Source: Chromatocurvus sp046260765
Lineage (GTDB): Bacteria > Pseudomonadota > Gammaproteobacteria > Pseudomonadales > Halieaceae
NCBI GenBank assembly: GCA_046260765.1
Contig: JBHEOO010000006.1
Location: forward strand, 1-64,000
Length of the DNA stretch: 64,000 nucleotides
Direction of reading: 5' to 3'
Shown here: positions 62,546 through 64,000 of the stretch, piece after piece
How the letters are laid out: each line of letters opens with the position of its first letter
How positions within the stretch are numbered: position 1 is the stretch's first letter
Program-made: the position numbers and the translations under genes
The notes under the pieces: generated by a model
The model's database searches: none
Told to the model about the DNA's origin: nothing
What the model saw: the letters and a program-made list of their open reading frames with translations, nothing else

Positions 62546-63234
62546 CAGCCGGGTTCGCTGTTGCGCGAAGCCGGGCCCTCGCCTGCAGGTGGCGCCTGCG
62601 CCAGCAGGCGGTCGGCGCGGGTGCGCGCGCGCTGCAGCCGACTCTCAAGCCGGTCTACCTGCTGGGTCAGTTTCTGGATATCGGTGTAGAAATCCTCGAC
62701 CTCGGCGCGCGGCGGCGTCAGCCGGGCTTCTTCGTGAATGAATTCATCCAGCTGTCGGGTAAGACTGCCACCGGCATGGCGGCCCCAGCTGAACAGACCG
62801 CGCAGCATCTGCGCCAGCTGGTGTCCGGCGACGTCGCCAAGGGTGTCTACCAGCGGGGCTTCCCAGTCGACGTCCAGCCTGGCAACGACGCCCTGCAGCG
62901 CGATGAGCGGTGCGCTGCTGCCCTTGAGCTCAAGACCGCCATTGATCAGCGTCGCCGTGGGGTCTGCGGAATTTGCCAGCTCGGCGAAGTCGGTACTGCT
63001 GCCGCGCACCCGGGTGGCCAGCGGGCCATCGTAGTACCCCAGCAGACGGATGGCGCCAGTGCGGGTCGGCTGGAGGTAGACGGAAAAGGCCGGCGCTGTA
63101 CACTCGATACCGATAACCACTTCATCGAGCGCAGCCAGCGCCTGTCGGCTGTGCGGAGACAGGTCGAGGGCAGTGTTGGCAGTGCGCTCCAGGGCGGCGA
63201 GAACGGCGCTGTGCAGGGCGGGGTCGAGCGCCAT
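62545..63234 (-). CDS. ubiJ: Ubiquinone biosynthesis accessory factor UbiJ
   Basis: A 229-aa SCP2-domain protein that binds lipid and organises the aerobic ubiquinone-synthesis complex with UbiK. SCP2 domain about 10-120 (LATRVRGSSTDFAELA, LINGGLELKGS), then a helical tail ending in a coiled coil (YTDIQKLTQQVDRLESRL). ATG 63234 (MALDPALHSAVLA) is chosen; it follows the ubiE stop by 1 bp. Confidence 0.9.
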   Translation of the reverse strand: MALDPALHSAVLAALERTANTALDLSPHSRQALAALDEVVIGIECTAPAFSVYLQPTRTGAIRLLGYYDGPLATRVRGSSTDFAELANSADPTATLINGGLELKGSSAPLIALQGVVARLDVDWEAPLVDTLGDVAGHQLAQMLRGLFSWGRHAGGSLTRQLDEFIHEEARLTPPRAEVEDFYTDIQKLTQQVDRLESRLQRARTRADRLLAQAPPAGEGPASRNSEPG

Positions 63235-63235
63235 G

Positions 63236-64000
63236 TCAGGCCTTGACGCCGCGGTGCACGGCAACCACGCCGCCGGTCATGTTGTGGTATTCGCAGCGGC
63301 TGAACCCTGCCTCCTCCATCATGCCACGCAGGGTTTCCTGGTCGGGGTGCATGCGGATGGATTCCGCAAGGTACTTGTAGCTGTCGGCATCCCGCGCAAT
63401 CAGGCGGCCCATCAGAGGCAGTATGCTGAAGGAGTAGGCATCGTAGGCCTTGCCCAACAGCGGATTGGTCGGCTTGGAGAATTCCAGCACCAGCAGGCGC
63501 CCACCGGGCTTGAGTACGCGCAGCATGGCGCGCAGCGCCAGGTCTTTGTCAGTAACGTTGCGCAGCCCGAAGGCGATGGTGATGCAGTCGAAGCTGTCAT
63601 CGGGGAATGGCAGGTATTGCGCGTCAGCCTGGACGAACTCAAGGTTGGCCTGCACGCCCGTATTGAGCAGCCGGTCCCGACCGACGCGCAGCATCGAGGC
63701 GTTGATGTCTGCAAGCACCACTCGGCCGCTGTCGCCGACCAGCTGGCTGAACTTCTCCGCCAGATCGCCGGTGCCGCCAGCGATGTCGAGCACAGAATTG
63801 CCGCTGCGTACGCCGCTGAGCTCTATCGTAAAGCGCTTCCACAGACGATGGATGCCGGCCGACATCAGGTCGTTCATGAGATCGTAGCGTGTCGCCACCG
63901 AGTCGAAGACATCGCCAACCATGCCTGCTTTGGCGTCCTTTTCGACTTCACGGTAACCGAAGTGTGTTGTTTCCCTGTCACTCATTGCGCTGTCTGCCAT
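63236..64000 (-). CDS. ubiE: Ubiquinone/menaquinone C-methyltransferase UbiE
   Basis: SAM-dependent C-methyltransferase of quinone synthesis. Motifs RYDLMNDLMSAGIHRLWKR, SAM site VLDIAGGTGDLAEKFS and DCITIAFGLRNVTDK. Two starts are possible: ATG 64000 at the window edge (254 aa) or ATG 63985 (MSDRETTHFGYREV, 249 aa), the latter closer to the E. coli length of 251. First of ubiE-ubiJ-ubiB in this window; anything upstream is not visible. Confidence 0.95.
   Translation of the reverse strand: MADSAMSDRETTHFGYREVEKDAKAGMVGDVFDSVATRYDLMNDLMSAGIHRLWKRFTIELSGVRSGNSVLDIAGGTGDLAEKFSQLVGDSGRVVLADINASMLRVGRDRLLNTGVQANLEFVQADAQYLPFPDDSFDCITIAFGLRNVTDKDLALRAMLRVLKPGGRLLVLEFSKPTNPLLGKAYDAYSFSILPLMGRLIARDADSYKYLAESIRMHPDQETLRGMMEEAGFSRCEYHNMTGGVVAVHRGVKA

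Overview
The window is about 64 kb of GC-rich, densely coded chromosome from a gammaproteobacterium. Gene order closely follows Pseudomonas-type blocks: yggX/mutY; hisBHAF; ctpA-envC-gpmI-rhodanese-secB-trmL-ntrC-ntrB-glnA-typA; parC-serB; efp-epmA; pntAA-pntAB-pntB; ubiE-ubiJ-ubiB-hisI-hisE-tatABC. A marine relative such as the OM60/NOR5 (Halieaceae) group would fit the ECF sigma/ChrR module, but taxonomy cannot be proved from this sequence. No rRNA, tRNA, insertion sequence, phage or CRISPR array was seen. Two N runs (50317-50366 and 51141-51150) show that this is a scaffolded draft assembly.

Layout. 1-1.4 kb: 3' end of an RND efflux permease. 1.4-3.0 kb: mutY-yggX on the minus strand. 3.0-4.2 kb: a frameshifted coiled-coil gene and a decayed second copy. 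4.3-7.1 kb: hisB-hisH-hisA-hisF. 7.2-11.4 kb: gpmI-envC-ctpA (minus). 11.7-12.7 kb: rhodanese-secB. 12.7-18.1 kb (minus): trmL, ntrC-ntrB, a DUF4124 protein and glnA, with a sigma-54 promoter and NtrC sites upstream of glnA and an NtrC-like site upstream of ntrB. 18.5-31.1 kb: typA, opgG, a 5' fragment of opgH, then a giant (>2800 aa) cyclic beta-1,2-glucan synthase. 31.3-33.8 kb: a Crp-family regulator, an ElaA-type acetyltransferase and a cyclic-nucleotide-binding protein. 33.9-42.1 kb: parC, a YtjB/AhpA-like membrane protein, serB, a PilZ-like protein, efp, epmA. 42.1-48.2 kb: thioesterase, NhaC antiporter, a FAN1-type nuclease and an iron-sulfur helicase. 48.2-52.8 kb: cfa, DUF1365, FAD amine oxidase, divergent from an ECF sigma factor and its ChrR-type anti-sigma. 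53-55.8 kb: proton-translocating transhydrogenase. 55.8-64 kb: hemerythrin, ABC exporter, tatCBA, hisE, hisI, ubiB, ubiJ, ubiE.

How the parts work together. Three points stand out. (1) The periplasmic glucan locus has lost the linear-glucan synthase OpgH (only its first 169 codons remain) and carries a cyclic beta-1,2-glucan synthase directly behind OpgG. (2) The ECF sigma/ChrR pair and the FAD oxidase-DUF1365-cfa operon are divergently transcribed, and each has the same TGATCC-N18-TAAG element, which suggests one lipid-modifying oxidative (singlet-oxygen type) regulon. (3) Many gene boundaries carry young-looking tandem repeats of 6-18 bp (mutY N-terminus, after hisF, ahead of parC, ahead of efp, thioesterase C-terminus, tatB), which appears to be a habit of this genome.
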